Assembly: GCF_030445035.2 (NCBI RefSeq)
Contig: NC_080680.1
Location: 93,315,157-93,379,156 of the forward strand
Source: Dasypus novemcinctus
Taxonomy: Eukaryota > Chordata > Mammalia > Cingulata > Dasypodidae
Reading direction: 5' to 3'
DNA length: 64,000 bases
Notes under the pieces: generated by a model
Seen by the model: the letters and a program-made list of their open reading frames with translations, nothing else
What the model was told of the DNA's origin: nothing
Database searches by the model: none
Part shown: in pieces, positions 45,615-56,960 of the stretch
Position numbering within the stretch: the stretch's first letter is position 1
How the letters are laid out: every line of letters starts with the position of its first letter
Made by a program: the position numbers and the translations under genes

Positions 45615-46203
45615 GGTAGTTTCGATAAGTGGTTTTATTACTGGTTAGATTTTACAAATTCTGATATTCGAACAGACTTCCACCTTAAAATTCTAAAACA
45701 ACAAAGCGACCGTTGGAGGGGGTTTGATTTCTCCTTTTTTTTTTCCTTTTTTTTTCTTTTTAGGACTATTCAAAGTAACAAACTTTTTTTAACTTTTTTT
45801 TTTTTTTTGCTCTGGTCATAAATATACAGAGAGAAAAAGAGGAAGAGAAAAATGAACAAGTCATCCAAAGTATGGAGATAAAACAGTATTCCTAAGGCAC
45901 GTGGCAGTCTTTGAAAATACAGAAGCTCTAGCCAACTTAAATTATTTGTTGTTTTTCCTCGCTCAGTCCACAAAACTGTACAGTGACACAAATGTTGTGT
46001 TGCAGATAGATCTTCCAAGTAATTCTTCAGTCCACACCGCCGCGTTAGCCCAACACGCAATTATTTTTTCCTCTGTTTCCAGGCGAGATCCTAAAATGTG
46101 GTTAGTTGCTCAAAGCCTCTATTTTAAAATACACTTGGAATTCAACTAAAGATAATTTCTTTTTTAAAGAAATTGTGGGGCAGGGGTGGGGGGCCGCGAG
46201 TCA
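45615..46203 (-). other. LHX2: LHX2 3' UTR
   Basis: The region downstream of the stop is AT-rich on the transcribed strand and includes A-rich tracts at about 45735-45765 and 45786-45809 (T runs on the plus strand). A minus-strand AATAAA (plus-strand TTTATT) lies at 45634-45639, placing cleavage near 45605-45625. The resulting 3' UTR of about 590 bp is reasonable for LHX2. A second minus-strand AATAAA at 45118-45123 could serve a longer form. Confidence 0.7.
45634..45639 (-). terminator. LHX2: LHX2 polyadenylation signal
   Basis: Plus-strand TTTATT reads AATAAA on the LHX2 strand, about 565 bp after the stop codon. It is the first canonical signal downstream of the internal A tracts. Confidence 0.65.
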
Positions 46204-46491
46204 TTAGAAAAGGTTGGTAAGAGTCGTTTGTGAGGGGCTGTGGGGCTCGTGGCCCTCCAGGTTGCCAGGCACGGAAGTTAAGACGGACGTCACAGTTGGC
46301 AGGGTGGGGCTGGTCAAGTCTGTGAGGGTGGTGGGCGTGCTCGAGGGGCTGAGCGAGGCGTTGGAGAGCTCCGAGGCCGGGCCCGACGGCGTCCCCGTCT
46401 GCAGCGCCGCGTCGCTCGACTTGTCCACGCCCGTGTTTTCCTGCCGTAAGAGGTTGCGCCTGAACTTGGCCCGGGCGTTCTGGAACCAGAC
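46204..46491 (-). CDS. LHX2: LHX2 exon 5: end of homeodomain and C-terminus
   Basis: After a CTGCAG acceptor (46492-46497) the exon opens with VWFQNARAKF, the homeodomain recognition helix with W48, F49, Q50, N51 and R53. Q50 gives the TAATTA/G preference of this class. The remaining residues (to 406) form a Ser/Thr/Pro-rich tail with TPTTLTDLTSPTLPT and the characteristic HSPSQTTLTNLF end, then a TAA stop at 46204-46206. Length is 95 codons plus stop, as expected. The tail is low-complexity but intact. Confidence 0.98.
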   Translation of the reverse strand, partial: VWFQNARAKFRRNLLRQENTGVDKSSDAALQTGTPSGPASELSNASLSPSSTPTTLTDLTSPTLPTVTSVLTSVPGNLEGHEPHSPSQTTLTNLF

Positions 46492-46769
46492 CTGCAGAGG
46501 GGCGAGAGGGGAGGGCTAGGGTAGAGGAGGGCAGGCGGGAACTTTGAGTCTGGGCGGAGGGAGGCGGCGAGGATGGAAGAGCAGAGCCCTCGCCCGACGA
46601 GTTAACTCAGAGCCCTGGTGGTTTCTCTGAGATGCTAACTGATGTTTTGCAGAGGAAAAACTAAAAAGTCGGGTTGGCGGTATTTGGTTCTTAATAACTA
46701 AATTAAAATTTCATTTCCTCTAATCGGCTACTACTGGGTTTCTCTTTCTGTTAGGAGGTTCTAGAGCTG

Positions 46770-47020
46770 GGCTGCACTCTCCAGCATCGTAGCTGCATGT
46801 GGCTAGCCCAAATGTAGCTACCCGGTAGGTGAAAAGCACACACCAGATTGGAAGACGCCGTATGAAAAAAAGAATGTAGCATATCTCCATGATAATTTCG
46901 TATGGTTTACACGTCTTTATGATATTATTTTGCATATATTAGGTTAAATATAATATCGAAATTAATATACTGGTTTCTTTTAATGTGGCTACTAGAAAAT
47001 TTAAAATTACATATGTGGGA
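46770..47020. mobile_element. Fossil hAT-like DNA transposon (MER-type)
   Basis: GCTGCACTCTCCAGCATCG and TGTGGCTAGCCCAAATGTAG near the left, and AATGTGGCTACTAGAAAATT near the right, match the layout of a small non-autonomous mammalian hAT family. Decayed; family name not certain. Confidence 0.45.
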
Positions 47021-48689
47021 CCATTTGAGATTTTTTTCTTTTTTTGGCAGTTGCCTTTAAGCTGGGAATGGATCCCACAGGTTCTTGTTGGTAAAATTTT
47101 TAAAGTGTCTTGTGTTCAGTAAGTCTGGAAAATACTAGAATGGTATAGACAACACATAGGAATCAGTCAATAAACAGTTACAAAAAGGAAGAAAAAAAGA
47201 TACCACCATTGTGTGTTGTGGGCTACTGGGCTTCAGGTCTCAGGGGAGAGAAGGGCAGGGTCAGGACAGCTCCCGACCCCAGGAGGGAGCCTGGCATCCC
47301 CTTTCAGAGACGCCCTCTCCCAATCTGCCATGTCCAAGTTTTCATTTATGAGGGAGGTGGGGTGGAGGCAGAGTTAGAACTGAGCTGGGTGCTAAAATAA
47401 TACCAAAGAAAGAGAATGTGCTTACTTTCATTTTACCTTGGACATACACATCCACAAACATGCCCGCACACACTTGTAAAGACATACATAGAATCATCTA
47501 CACAGCACCCCTGGCCCCCCACCGGCATCATACACACAGGCCCAGCAGTACCCTCTACCCAGAGGTTCCCACGGTGGTACTTCAGGAGAGGCAAGGCCTA
47601 GGAAATCCAGGCCACTGGGTGGGGGGGTGGGGGGGATGGGAGGTAGGGTAGGGGGAGGTTGTATCTCCCAAAGAAAAAAGCCCCAAAAGAGGCAGGGCCC
47701 CTTCACTTCCCTTTGCGTGAGGAAAACACCGGCCAGAAGCCTCCCCATAAAACAAAGGGCCTGGGGGATTTTAGGGATCCTGGGGTGTCCAGTTGCGCAT
47801 TTCCAGATGTGTATGCATCTGCCTGTCTTTCCAGTGTCTCAGGCAGGGATGGGAAAGGGTGACTCTGGCCCCATCCTCCCCCCTTGGGACCACCCCGGCT
47901 GCAGGGGCATGGGCCTCAAAGCAGCCTTTTTGTTGACTGAAACAATTTGGGCTCAATTAAAATCAAAGCCACCAGGATTTTGGAGTAAGGAGAAGCGGAC
48001 TCTGAAGTAAAGAAACAAAGCCCTCTCCCCAGCACACTGGAGATTCCCCCGAAGAAAGCACATTTTCCCCGGTTTCTGCTTAAAGGAAACCCATCACCTC
48101 TTCTGGGGACTTACGAGTAAGTACAGCACTGCCAAGACCACTGTCACATGCTCTCCTGGCTGGGGATGGGGTGGTCCTTCCCGGCCCTACCCATGGAAAT
48201 CCGCAGGGGTGAAACGCTGCGTTTGTCTGGCCCAGGGAAGGGCTGATGGAGAAAAGCCTCCAGAGGCACTCAGAGAAAGGAAGTGACTCGCCCAGGTCAC
48301 ACTGCAGGCTGGGGATGAGGAAGGCTGGGACCTCGGTGGCAGCCCTCTTCTGCCACTGTCCTGGGCTGTGTGCATGCGAGCCTGTGAGCGTGCATGTGTG
48401 GCTGCCTCTCCAAGCGGTAGCTGGAGCTGGGAGCCCAGGGGTGCGTGGCTCATCAGTTCCGGGCTCTGAGACCTCAGGAAAGGCTGGAACCAGTTAGCTG
48501 CCGGCTGTTTGCTATTTCTCCTGCGTTGCCCCTAACAGTGGATGTGTAAACAATGACAGCATCTTCTGCAACTGCCTTCTCTGCTTTACGGGATTCCAAG
48601 GAGCTGGGAAATCTGGTGGATGAAAATTCAACACGCAACTAAGAGCCAGGCTTCTCTGGAGCTTTATGTTCAATTTGTTTTCACCCTAA

Positions 48690-49075
48690 GCAGGGCTTCA
48701 CCAGGGTACTCTTCCCAGGTATCTCAGAAGTCCCCTCCCAAGAGATATTTGAGGGCAGGGATCCTGTCTAAGTCATCTCCATGTCTCCAGAGCCTGGCAC
48801 AGAGACTGGCAAAGAATTAGTAATATGTGTTCATAGGAATAGTAACAGCTGACATTTATGGACCTCTAAGTATGTGCTAGGCACTATGCCACCCTCTAAC
48901 ATGCACTGTCACAGGTTAGCCTCTTGATAAGCCCAGTAGAAAGGCACTATTATTATCCCCATTTCATACATTTACAAACCAGACAGGCTCAGAGAAGTGA
49001 ATTCACTTGCCCAAGATCACAAAGAGGTCAAGCTGAAATTGGAATATAGGACTGTCTGCCATAAAAAGTCCAGGC
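48690..49075 (+). repeat. L2 fragments in LHX2 intron 4
   Basis: TTTGAGGGCAGGGATCCTGT then a second piece with GTATGTGCTAGGCACTATGC and AAATGGCTCAGAG-like CACTTGCCCAAGATCACAAAG. Confidence 0.7.
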
Positions 49076-49104
49076 TCCCAGCTACCACATGGTCCTATGA
49101 GTCA

Positions 49105-49145
49105 GCCAGTGAATGAATGAGTGAATGAATGAGTGAATGAGTGAA
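49105..49145. repeat. (GAAT/GAGT)n tetranucleotide repeat
   Basis: Alternating GAAT and GAGT units over about 40 bp. Confidence 0.85.
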
Positions 49146-49164
49146 TACACAGAGAAGCAACTGT

Positions 49165-49300
49165 GGTGCAGTAGAAAGAGTACTGGGCATGGCTTCTTAC
49201 CCTGGTACTACTACGGACGAACCAAGTGACCTTGAGCTAGTCCCTTACCTCTGAGCCTGCCTCAGTTTCACTAACTGTACAATGAGGGGGTTGGACTATA
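49165..49300 (+). repeat. MIR SINE
   Basis: AAGTGACCTTGAGCTAGTCC, CCTCAGTTTCACTAACTGTA. Confidence 0.7.
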
Positions 49301-49944
49301 CCACACAATTTCTATGGCCTTTTGGGTTTTGATAGGCTGGGATTCTATGGCAGATGCAACAGGAAAGAGATCGTCTGCTTTCCCTACCCATCTTTCTAAA
49401 CTGGCAGCCCTCTTTTCTTCATCTTTCCTCGGGCCCTGCTCCTACCCACAACAGCTCTGTTTTTGCCAAAGGTGTGTGTTTGGGGCAATGGGCCAAGCTC
49501 AGGCATGGAATCACCACAGCATGACTAACGCCAGGCCAGAAGTGCCTCAGCGTGACACATAAGAGAGCCCACTAAGTGCTGAATGGATGAGGAACCTACA
49601 TCCACACTGCTACTCGCCCTCTCCTCCTGCACTAGTTGGCCCATCCCCTTCCCAAGAATTCCTTCATCAGGGAGGTAAGATGGGCCAGTGGGAAACCCAC
49701 TTTGACCCAGCACGTCTCCTTGTGGGACTCTAGGGAAACCAGACAAAAGCTTCATGCCCAAAGATGTTCATCATGGCATTGTTTACAGTATCAAACTAAT
49801 GACTGATCCAAAGGAGCCAATCCGATGGAACAAGATGGAAGTCATGACAGCTATTCCAAGGCATGTCTTGTGAATATTATGTGAGAGAAGAAGATAACAA
49901 TGTCTGCCCACTGGTAACGCAACTTCACAAAGAAAATAATTATG

Positions 49945-50460
49945 ACAAATATTTTTCATTCACTAAATGCCAGGCATGGTCTAAGCAAAATTCTAAGCAT
50001 TTTACACACATCCATTTATTTAGTTCTCCTAATAATCCTATAAGGCAGACACTGTTATTGTTGACAGTTTACAGGTTAGGAGACTGAGGCACAGCACTGC
50101 TAGTAAGGGGAGCTGAGACGTGAGCCCCAGCAAGCTGAGTCCACACCCCTAACCACTACTTAACCTCTAAACTACACCCCAGAATTAGCAGGGTTTCTGT
50201 GGTCTTACATAGGTGTTTTTTGTTTTTTACTATTTGTCTAACTTCTCTTAAGGTGGTTCTATTATTTATAACCATTTTTTTAAAGTTCTCTTTTTTAAAG
50301 TGTTTAAAAACAATAAACACGAATCAGAAATCAGGAATCCTTGGATCCAGCCCCAGAACTATAAGAACTTTTCTGTGGGGCCTTGGATGAACCACTCCAC
50401 CTCTCTGGGTCACTTTCCTCTCTTCTAAAATGGGAGATTTGGGCTAAACCATCGATTAAC
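49945..50460 (+). repeat. L2 then MIR fragments
   Basis: AAATGCCAGGCATGGTCTAA with GGTTAGGAGACTGAGGCACA (L2, about 49945-50110), and GGATGAACCACTCCACCTCT (MIR, about 50320-50450). Confidence 0.7.
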
Positions 50461-50949
50461 TCCATTCAGCTTAGGCTACCAGTGACTGGATAAGAAGCTC
50501 ACCACCACAGCCGTGAGCAAAGGAGAGGCAGGGCGGCGCTCATCACCCCCATTTTAAAGGTGGGGAAACCGACTTAGAAACGAACTGATGGCCCACACTT
50601 ACACTTTACTTCCTTAGCTCACCTTTACCAGGCCAGGTCCTTGGAGAACATGCTCTCGTTGCATCCCTATGTTTTTCCTCCCTAGAACTTTTTCCATTTT
50701 ATTTTTGCAAGAATTACACAAAAATAAGAGTTCTGTGGTTGATACATCTGGGAAATGTTAGATAAAGTTGAGTCTCTTCAAGATTTCTCAATGCCTGTAT
50801 TAATGCTAATGTGTTCTGATTTCCAAGAGAAAGACATGGTCAATACTGGCCCAAAATTTGAAAAAGAAAAAAAAAATTTTTATTATGAGATATTCCAAAT
50901 ATACAAAAATAGAGATTAATCAAACAACAATTTATTTATACAACACCTA

Positions 50950-51085
50950 GTACACATCTGTCTTTCCCCTAGATTTTATGCTCCAGCAGGGCCTCATTCA
51001 CGGTCTTGCTTATAGTTGAATCCTCAGTATCTTGTGCCGCACCTAACACATGGCAGGAGGGCAGTATATTTGTTGAATAAATGAG
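50950..51085 (+). repeat. L2 3' end
   Basis: CATGGCAGGAGGGCAGTATA and TTGTTGAATAAATGAGTGAG. Confidence 0.7.
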
Positions 51086-51629
51086 TGAGCAGAGGAAAGC
51101 TAGTGTTCTCAATTCCTACCCTCTCACACAGGCCAACGATGACTATCAATGATGATTTTAGATTGTTGGTAGTTAAAATGCGTTTTATTTCAAAGTCACA
51201 CCAGGAACCCCTAAAAAATTCTTCACTCACCCAAACCAATTGGCTTGCCACCCCTATCCCCAACCTCCACCTCCAAGCCCAGGGCATCTTAATATTCTGC
51301 CTCTCTGAGACAACTCAGAGAGGCATCCATAGGCTCAGGAATGGTTCCCATATACTTGCAAGGCTGGATGTCTTAATGGACCTCTGTCCAAGAGGCCATT
51401 CTGTCTCTGAGGCACCCTGCTTACCAATGCAGAGCAAGTATTATGGTTGTCATGCTGTTGATGACAAATCTGGGTTCTTTTTATGGCTAAGTGTTTTGCA
51501 ACAGGGTTCCTGCTTTCCTACCAAGACATGGCATCTATGACCCACTCCTTCCCTTTTCTCCCATCTGCACTGCCGCATTCTGCAGCTAGATCAAAGGGAA
51601 AAAATACCACAATCCCTAAACTGTGCTAT

Positions 51630-52470
51630 ATTGGACAGAGCTTTGGAAACCAGACGGATCTGGGCTTGACTCCTGGCTCCATCACTTACTAGCTGTGAGA
51701 CTCAGGGCAAAGGTCCTAGCTCTCTGAAAGTCAGTTTTCTCATCTGCAAAATGGGGATAATTAAAATTGTTAAATGTGTGCAGAAGGGCTTGGTAGACAA
51801 ACCCTGCTATGTAAATGTGTGTGTGATTAATATGGATTGAGTCCCTAATATATACTTTATAACCACTTCATTAACTCCTTAAAACCATCCAGTGAGGTTA
51901 TCAGAATCCCCATTTTACAGCTGAGACCAATGATGCTCAGAAAGGTTAACTGACCAGGGTCACTCAGCAGGGAGAGATGAGCCTGGACGTCACATCACCT
52001 GATTCCAAATCTCAGAAGGGATGCTGCATCCCAGCCTGTATGTTGGTGCTGCTCTTGCATACAGATTCAATAACACCCTAGAAGCCCCCAGAGACATACA
52101 CACACCCTGCATTATTCTCTTCTAGGAACACAGCGTCAACCTCAGGCCTGCCCCTGACCTGCAGGCTCTCTCTGAAGGGTTGAGCTGGGCCACGAATTTG
52201 GGGAAAGAACCTGCAAGGCCTAGTCCCATTAAGCTGGTATAGACCAAATGCTGAGTAATTATTTAATGGGCACCTCCTGTATCAGCAGGCACCATGCTAG
52301 AACCTTGTAATTCCTTATCTCAACCCTCAAGAATCCTCAAGGTAGAAACTATTATCCTCAATTCACAGATAAGAAATCAGGCTCAGAGAGGAGAAATTAA
52401 AAGCACCAAAATCTTACAGCTAGTAAGTCAGGATTCAAACCAGTCCATGTACCTTCCATAGCCACACTAC
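51630..52470 (+). repeat. MIR and two L2 fragments
   Basis: MIR at 51640-51790 (CATCACTTACTAGCTGTGAG), L2 at 51825-52010 (CCCATTTTACAGCTGAGACC) and L2 at 52245-52450 (ATCAGCAGGCACCATGCTAG). Confidence 0.7.
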
Positions 52471-52539
52471 CAGGTGCCTCATCCAAAACTACTCCTACCC
52501 AATCCTCCCCAGCTGACCCACCCTGCTGGTGCTTGACTG

Positions 52540-53045
52540 CTGTAACCTGGAGTGAGTTACTTCATCTCACTAGGTCTTAAGCTTCTCATCTGTAAAATGG
52601 GCAGGAAATATTAAGGTAAGGTAAATGAGTGGCTGGAAAGACAATGCTTGGCAAAGTGCTGCATAACCACAAGTGGTCATGCTGGTGGGAAATGTTAAGG
52701 ATTTGCGCAGGAGACGTGAGGTCTCAGAGGAAGAATAGTGGTCTAGACTGCCCCCCACTCCCATCATTCAGGCTTTAAAGGACATATTCAGAGACAGTCA
52801 GTGCTGGAGTAGGCTTAGAGGAGAAAGAATAACGTCCCTCGATCAAGCAGGCCTGGGTTTGGACCCAGTTCTGCTACTTAGTAACAGTGACTCTGGGCAA
52901 GTGGGAATCATTTCTGCCTCAGTGTTCTTGTCTCTACAGTGGGGGAGAGAGGATGATGATGCCTGACAGTTAGGTCTCTATGAACAAATTATAGAGACCT
53001 ATCAAAGTGCCTGACACATCATAGGCACCAAACATTCGCTGAATA
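52540..53045 (+). repeat. Two MIR fragments
   Basis: CTTCTCATCTGTAAAATGGG at about 52570, and GTTCTGCTACTTAGTAACAG then AAAGTGCCTGACACATCATA at about 52860-53025. Confidence 0.7.
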
Positions 53046-53289
53046 GTGGCCACACCGTAACTGTCTGGTGTTTTCTCCCTCAATGAGCCCCTGTCCCTGG
53101 CTTTTCTGAGTCCCCATGGTGGAAAGGCAGGTAGGTGTGAGCAGCCCTGACTGAGGAAGAACTCTGGAGGTGGAGAGGACAGGTCAAGCATTCACCCAGG
53201 TCCTCAGAGGAACCTTCTGTCACACATTAGGTGGTTGGTCCCTCCTCTGGGCTCCCACAATAACCCACACCCCAGTGGGGAAACTGGCT

Positions 53290-53700
53290 GTATGTGACTG
53301 TTTCCACACCTAAAAAGTGAATTTCTTCAGGGCCAGAACCATGCTTCATTCATCTCAGTGCCCCCAGCTTCCTTCACTCCAGGACCCAGCGCCAACAGGT
53401 GCTCAATAGGTATTCACTCAGATAAAAGAATGAGGGATGATTGGGCTGGATATCTGATTTGCTCCTAAAGCAGACAACCACGTCTCCTGCCTTACCAGGG
53501 CCAGCAGAGATTGATCCTCCAGATTCAAACTCAACTAGAGGGCACCTGCTCTTTATTTCACTAAATCAGGATAAATGGGAAAGGTATGTGTCCCAGTAGT
53601 ACCCATTTTACAGATGAGAAAGCTGTGGCCGAGAAAGAGTAACTAAGTTGCCCAAGACAGACAGCTAGTGAGTAAAGAAATATAATGGAACCCAGATCTG
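53290..53700 (+). repeat. L2 fragments
   Basis: CAACAGGTGCTCAATAGGTA (3' end type) and CCCATTTTACAGATGAGAAA. Confidence 0.65.
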
Positions 53701-53869
53701 TCTCACCCAAGGGCTGCTCATGCCCCTCACTGCTCCGAGGCGTTGCCTCAACCCATCTCCCCCCGCCAGGCCTGTCCGACTCCCCTCCCCCAATAAGGGC
53801 ACCTGGACAGACCACAGGATCCCCAGGCCTGGGGCAATGAGCGAGTATCAGGAACTCTGGGTCGCCAGT

Positions 53870-54260
53870 CCAAACTACCAGGGCTGAGCCACGGAGGGGT
53901 CGCCGAGGACGTAAAGTCCGAGGGAAGCGGCCGAGAGAGCCCCGAGACCCCGATGGGCGCGGCACTGTCCGCCCTCCCCTCGCAGCACTCGGCTCCCACC
54001 CGCGGGCCCAGGCGAGCGTCAGCCACCCAAGGCCGCGGGCGACGACCCAAGGGGGAGGGGAGGGGCCGGCGGGGAGCGCCGGGCCCAGGGGGCGGGCCCA
54101 GAGAGGCGCACCGGCGCCCCATTGGCCGGCGCTCGCCCCTTCGGCCACGTCACCAGCGCGCGCGAGCCCGAGCGCTCTCCCGCAGCCGAAGCAAAGGCCG
54201 CCTGGGGCCGGGGCTCCCCGGGGGTCCGCAGACCCGCGTCTGCGTCTCAGGCCCCTCCCG
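53870..54260. promoter_or_regulatory. Intragenic CpG island with promoter-like motifs
   Basis: Dense CpG over about 390 bp within LHX2 intron 4. It contains an ATTGG (inverted CCAAT) box at 54121-54125 and a CGTCAC CRE-like half-site at 54148-54153, spaced as often seen in TATA-less promoters. An internal LHX2 promoter, a non-coding RNA promoter or a methylation-protected regulatory element are all possible. The plus-strand open frame here (53953-54516) looks like a chance frame. Confidence 0.4.
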
Positions 54261-54649
54261 CCACCACGGTCACCCCACAGAATGCTTGGTTCTTATTTGT
54301 TGTCATTGTTTTCTGACAGACTCTCAGGAAAACGTTTCTGGGGCGCCTGCGCACCCCCGCGTTCCCATCACCATCACCCTCACCACCGCTCAGATGTCGC
54401 CCAGGCCTCAATCCCTGTCCACCCACGGCTGGCGGGTGGGTCGGACTGCTTGGCCTGAAGCACCTCCCCTCCCCTCCTGTTGTGAGACCTCATCACCCTT
54501 CGGTTTTCTTACCTAAAATGTGCATCGCTATTCCTACAATCGCTCGTTCTGTGAAATACATTGATTAAATTTGCTACAAAAGGGAGGTATTCTGCCTAAT
54601 CCTTATACAGACAGGGAAACTGAAGTTCAGCAACCAGGATAATCGTTCA

Positions 54650-54880
54650 TACTAATTAATATCAATTAACACTAGCTAATATTATTAGCCACCATCCACT
54701 GAGCAGTTAAACATCAGGCGCCGGCCGCATGGACACTTTACTTCATCTCAACGGTTTCTCTAGTATCCCCATGGGGTAAATAATTTCTTGTGTCCATTTC
54801 ACAGATGGGGAAACTGAGTTTCAGAGGAGTGAAGTGAGTTTCCCAGAACCACGGCATGAATAAGGAGCTGAAGATTACGG
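54650..54880 (+). repeat. L2 fragment
   Basis: CTAATATTATTAGCCACCAT and TTCACAGATGGGGAAACTGA. Confidence 0.7.
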
Positions 54881-55719
54881 AAGTGATGGTTCCCAGCTCT
54901 ACCTCGAGTTTGGGTCATGGAGGGTCCTGGGATCCCCAGACTTGAATTCTTTGGAATCACGGAGAGATGTTTTGGGAATCTCGTGAAATCTGGATCCCTT
55001 CTCTGCCATGACAGTACCCTCACATACAAATGCAACTCTGCTTAGTTTCAGAGGTGACCATTTCATGCGCTTCCCCCACTGCCTGTGGACAGACCTGGAG
55101 AGACCCCTTGTCCCCCCAAGGCACCAGCCCACTGAGGTGGAGATGATAGAGAATCTTGTTTCCGGGAGATTCCAGAAGTCAGTAAAAGAAAAGAAAACCC
55201 TAAAGAGACACCAGAAAAAGAAAAACGAGAGGAGAGAGGAGTGAGACAGAAGCAGAAATAGAGAAGAGAAACTAGAGAGGGAGTGAGAAGCCGGAAGGAG
55301 CAAAGGGCTAACAGGTTGCCTTGAAGGGCATCCTGGGGTGAGAGGGAGAAGGAGGGTCTCTGGATTCATCTGAAATGTCTGGACTTTTTACAAGGTGAAC
55401 GCATTGTATACCACTTGAATAATAACTTGCAACTAAGAATTGCCTGCAAAAAGAAAGGAGATTGGGTATGGAGACAAAGAGGACAGAGACAAAACAAACA
55501 AAAACTCACTGAGACCAAAATTGAGAGGAAGATGTAAAGTTAAAGAAATACGGGAAGACAGATAAAGAGATAGACTGAAGCGATGGAGAGAAATAGAAAA
55601 TAAGAAGGATAAAGAGCAACACAGAATAGGGTGGAATGTTCTCCCAAAGCCCGGGTCAGTGTGGGGTTCCGCCCCAGGTCTTGGAGGCTGCAGATACCCC
55701 CACCCCCGACCCGGCTGAC

Positions 55720-55925
55720 CTGGAGAACCCGCTTGGTGAGACCAGTCTTCTGCGCAAGCTGCTTCAAGTCCTTGGCGTCGGGGTTGTGATTAATGGCAAA
55801 ATAAGACTTCATGGTCCGAAGCTGGTGGTGCTTGAAGGAGGTTCGCATGCGCTTGGTCTTCTGACTGCTGGGGTACGGCTGGTCGCGGTCTAGGTGCTCT
55901 GCGTCGTTCTCATTGCAGCTCAGTG
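55720..55925 (-). CDS. LHX2: LHX2 exon 4: linker and first 46 homeodomain residues
   Basis: The exon begins after a CCCCAG acceptor with two bases that complete Ala243, then reads Leu-Ser-Cys-Asn-Glu-Asn. It ends exactly on a codon boundary after VLQ at a GTCAGC donor (55714-55719). It encodes residues 243-311. The homeodomain starts near residue 266 with KRMRTSFKHHQLRTM, and helices 1 and 2 lie wholly here. The intron falls between homeodomain positions 46 and 47, a position shared by many homeobox genes. A bare translation past the donor gives a short false extension, so the donor is the true end. Confidence 0.98.
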
Positions 55926-56089
55926 CTGGGGAGGGGATGCAGAGTTGGCAGGTGAACTCCTGACACCCTCCCACCCCACATACACACACACACACACATA
56001 CAAGGCCCTGGGTACACACCCACCCCACCCGCCACCAAATGTTTTTACCCTTGGTATCACACTGCGTGTGCAGCACCACACTGAGAAGG

Positions 56090-56960
56090 GGGTATTAGCC
56101 CCAATTTTATAGATGGGGAAACAGGCTCAGAGAAAGGAAGCGACCTGCCGAGAGTCACTCGTCTGGAAATGTAGTAACCGGGATTCCAACCACTGTCTGT
56201 GAGAAACCGAAAACGATGCTGAGCTAACATGTTACGATAATAATAGTAATAGTAATAATAATGATGATGGCTACAACTTGTTGAGGGTTTACTTCACTCC
56301 AGATGATGTACAAAGGGGATTTACATACACATTTTCATTGAATCCTATGAGTCAGGCATCATTTCCCCCTGTTTACAGAGATTGAAACTGAGGCTCAGAA
56401 AGGGAAGTCACTTGCCTACAGACACAGCAACGCAGGACTCTAGGGCCCAAGCTCTTCCATTCTCCCCTGTACCCCCTGAGGAGGAGGAGCTGTCTGTGGT
56501 CTCCCCACCCCACAGTGTCTAAGACAGGCACCTGGAAGGTGCTGACTGACAGCGAGATACCTTCATTTTCCCTCATCAGTTTCCACACCCCAAAATCCTG
56601 AACTCTTCCTGGACACTGAGCTGGAGGTCAGGAATTGCATTTTGTAGTTTAATCCTCACCACTGCCCTGTTGTTTCCCAGTTTTACAAATGAGGCAAATG
56701 AGTCTCAGGGAGGTTAAGTGATCTGCCAGAAGTCTTGCAGCAAGTGTCAGAGTTATAAACCAGAAAGGGAAGGAAGGTGGAGGAAGAAATTAACATGTAT
56801 TAAATACCTACTGTATGCCTTTGGCTTTACATACATCACTGGACCTAAACAACAGCTCTGAAAGCTACTACTGTTCCCGCCATTTTAGAGACGAGGAAGC
56901 TGAAACTCAGGGAAATTAAGCCACTTGCATATAGTCCTACTGCTAAAAGCAGCTGAGCCT
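56090..56960 (+). repeat. Cluster of L2 fragments in intron 3
   Basis: Four separate pieces: about 56095-56160 (TTTATAGATGGGGAAACAGG), 56235-56440 (GATTGAAACTGAGGCTCAGA), 56660-56760 (TCTCAGGGAGGTTAAGTGAT) and 56785-56960 (GAGACGAGGAAGCTGAAACT). Piece two starts in an AAT-rich simple tract. Confidence 0.7.

Larger units (their letters stand above)
46492..55719 (-). other. LHX2: LHX2 intron 4 (about 9.2 kb)
   Basis: Largely unique sequence with old MIR and L2 fragments (listed separately), a degenerate hAT-like fossil near 46770-47020, and a tetranucleotide-rich stretch near 49105-49145. One CpG-rich block at 53870-54260 stands out. There are no DAS SINEs and no recognisable recent L1. I see no additional LHX2 exon and no unrelated gene. 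Confidence 0.85.

Noticed and set aside
53953..54516. 187-codon plus frame in the intronic CpG island
   Set aside because: Arg/Gly/Pro-rich compositional frame; no similarity recognised.
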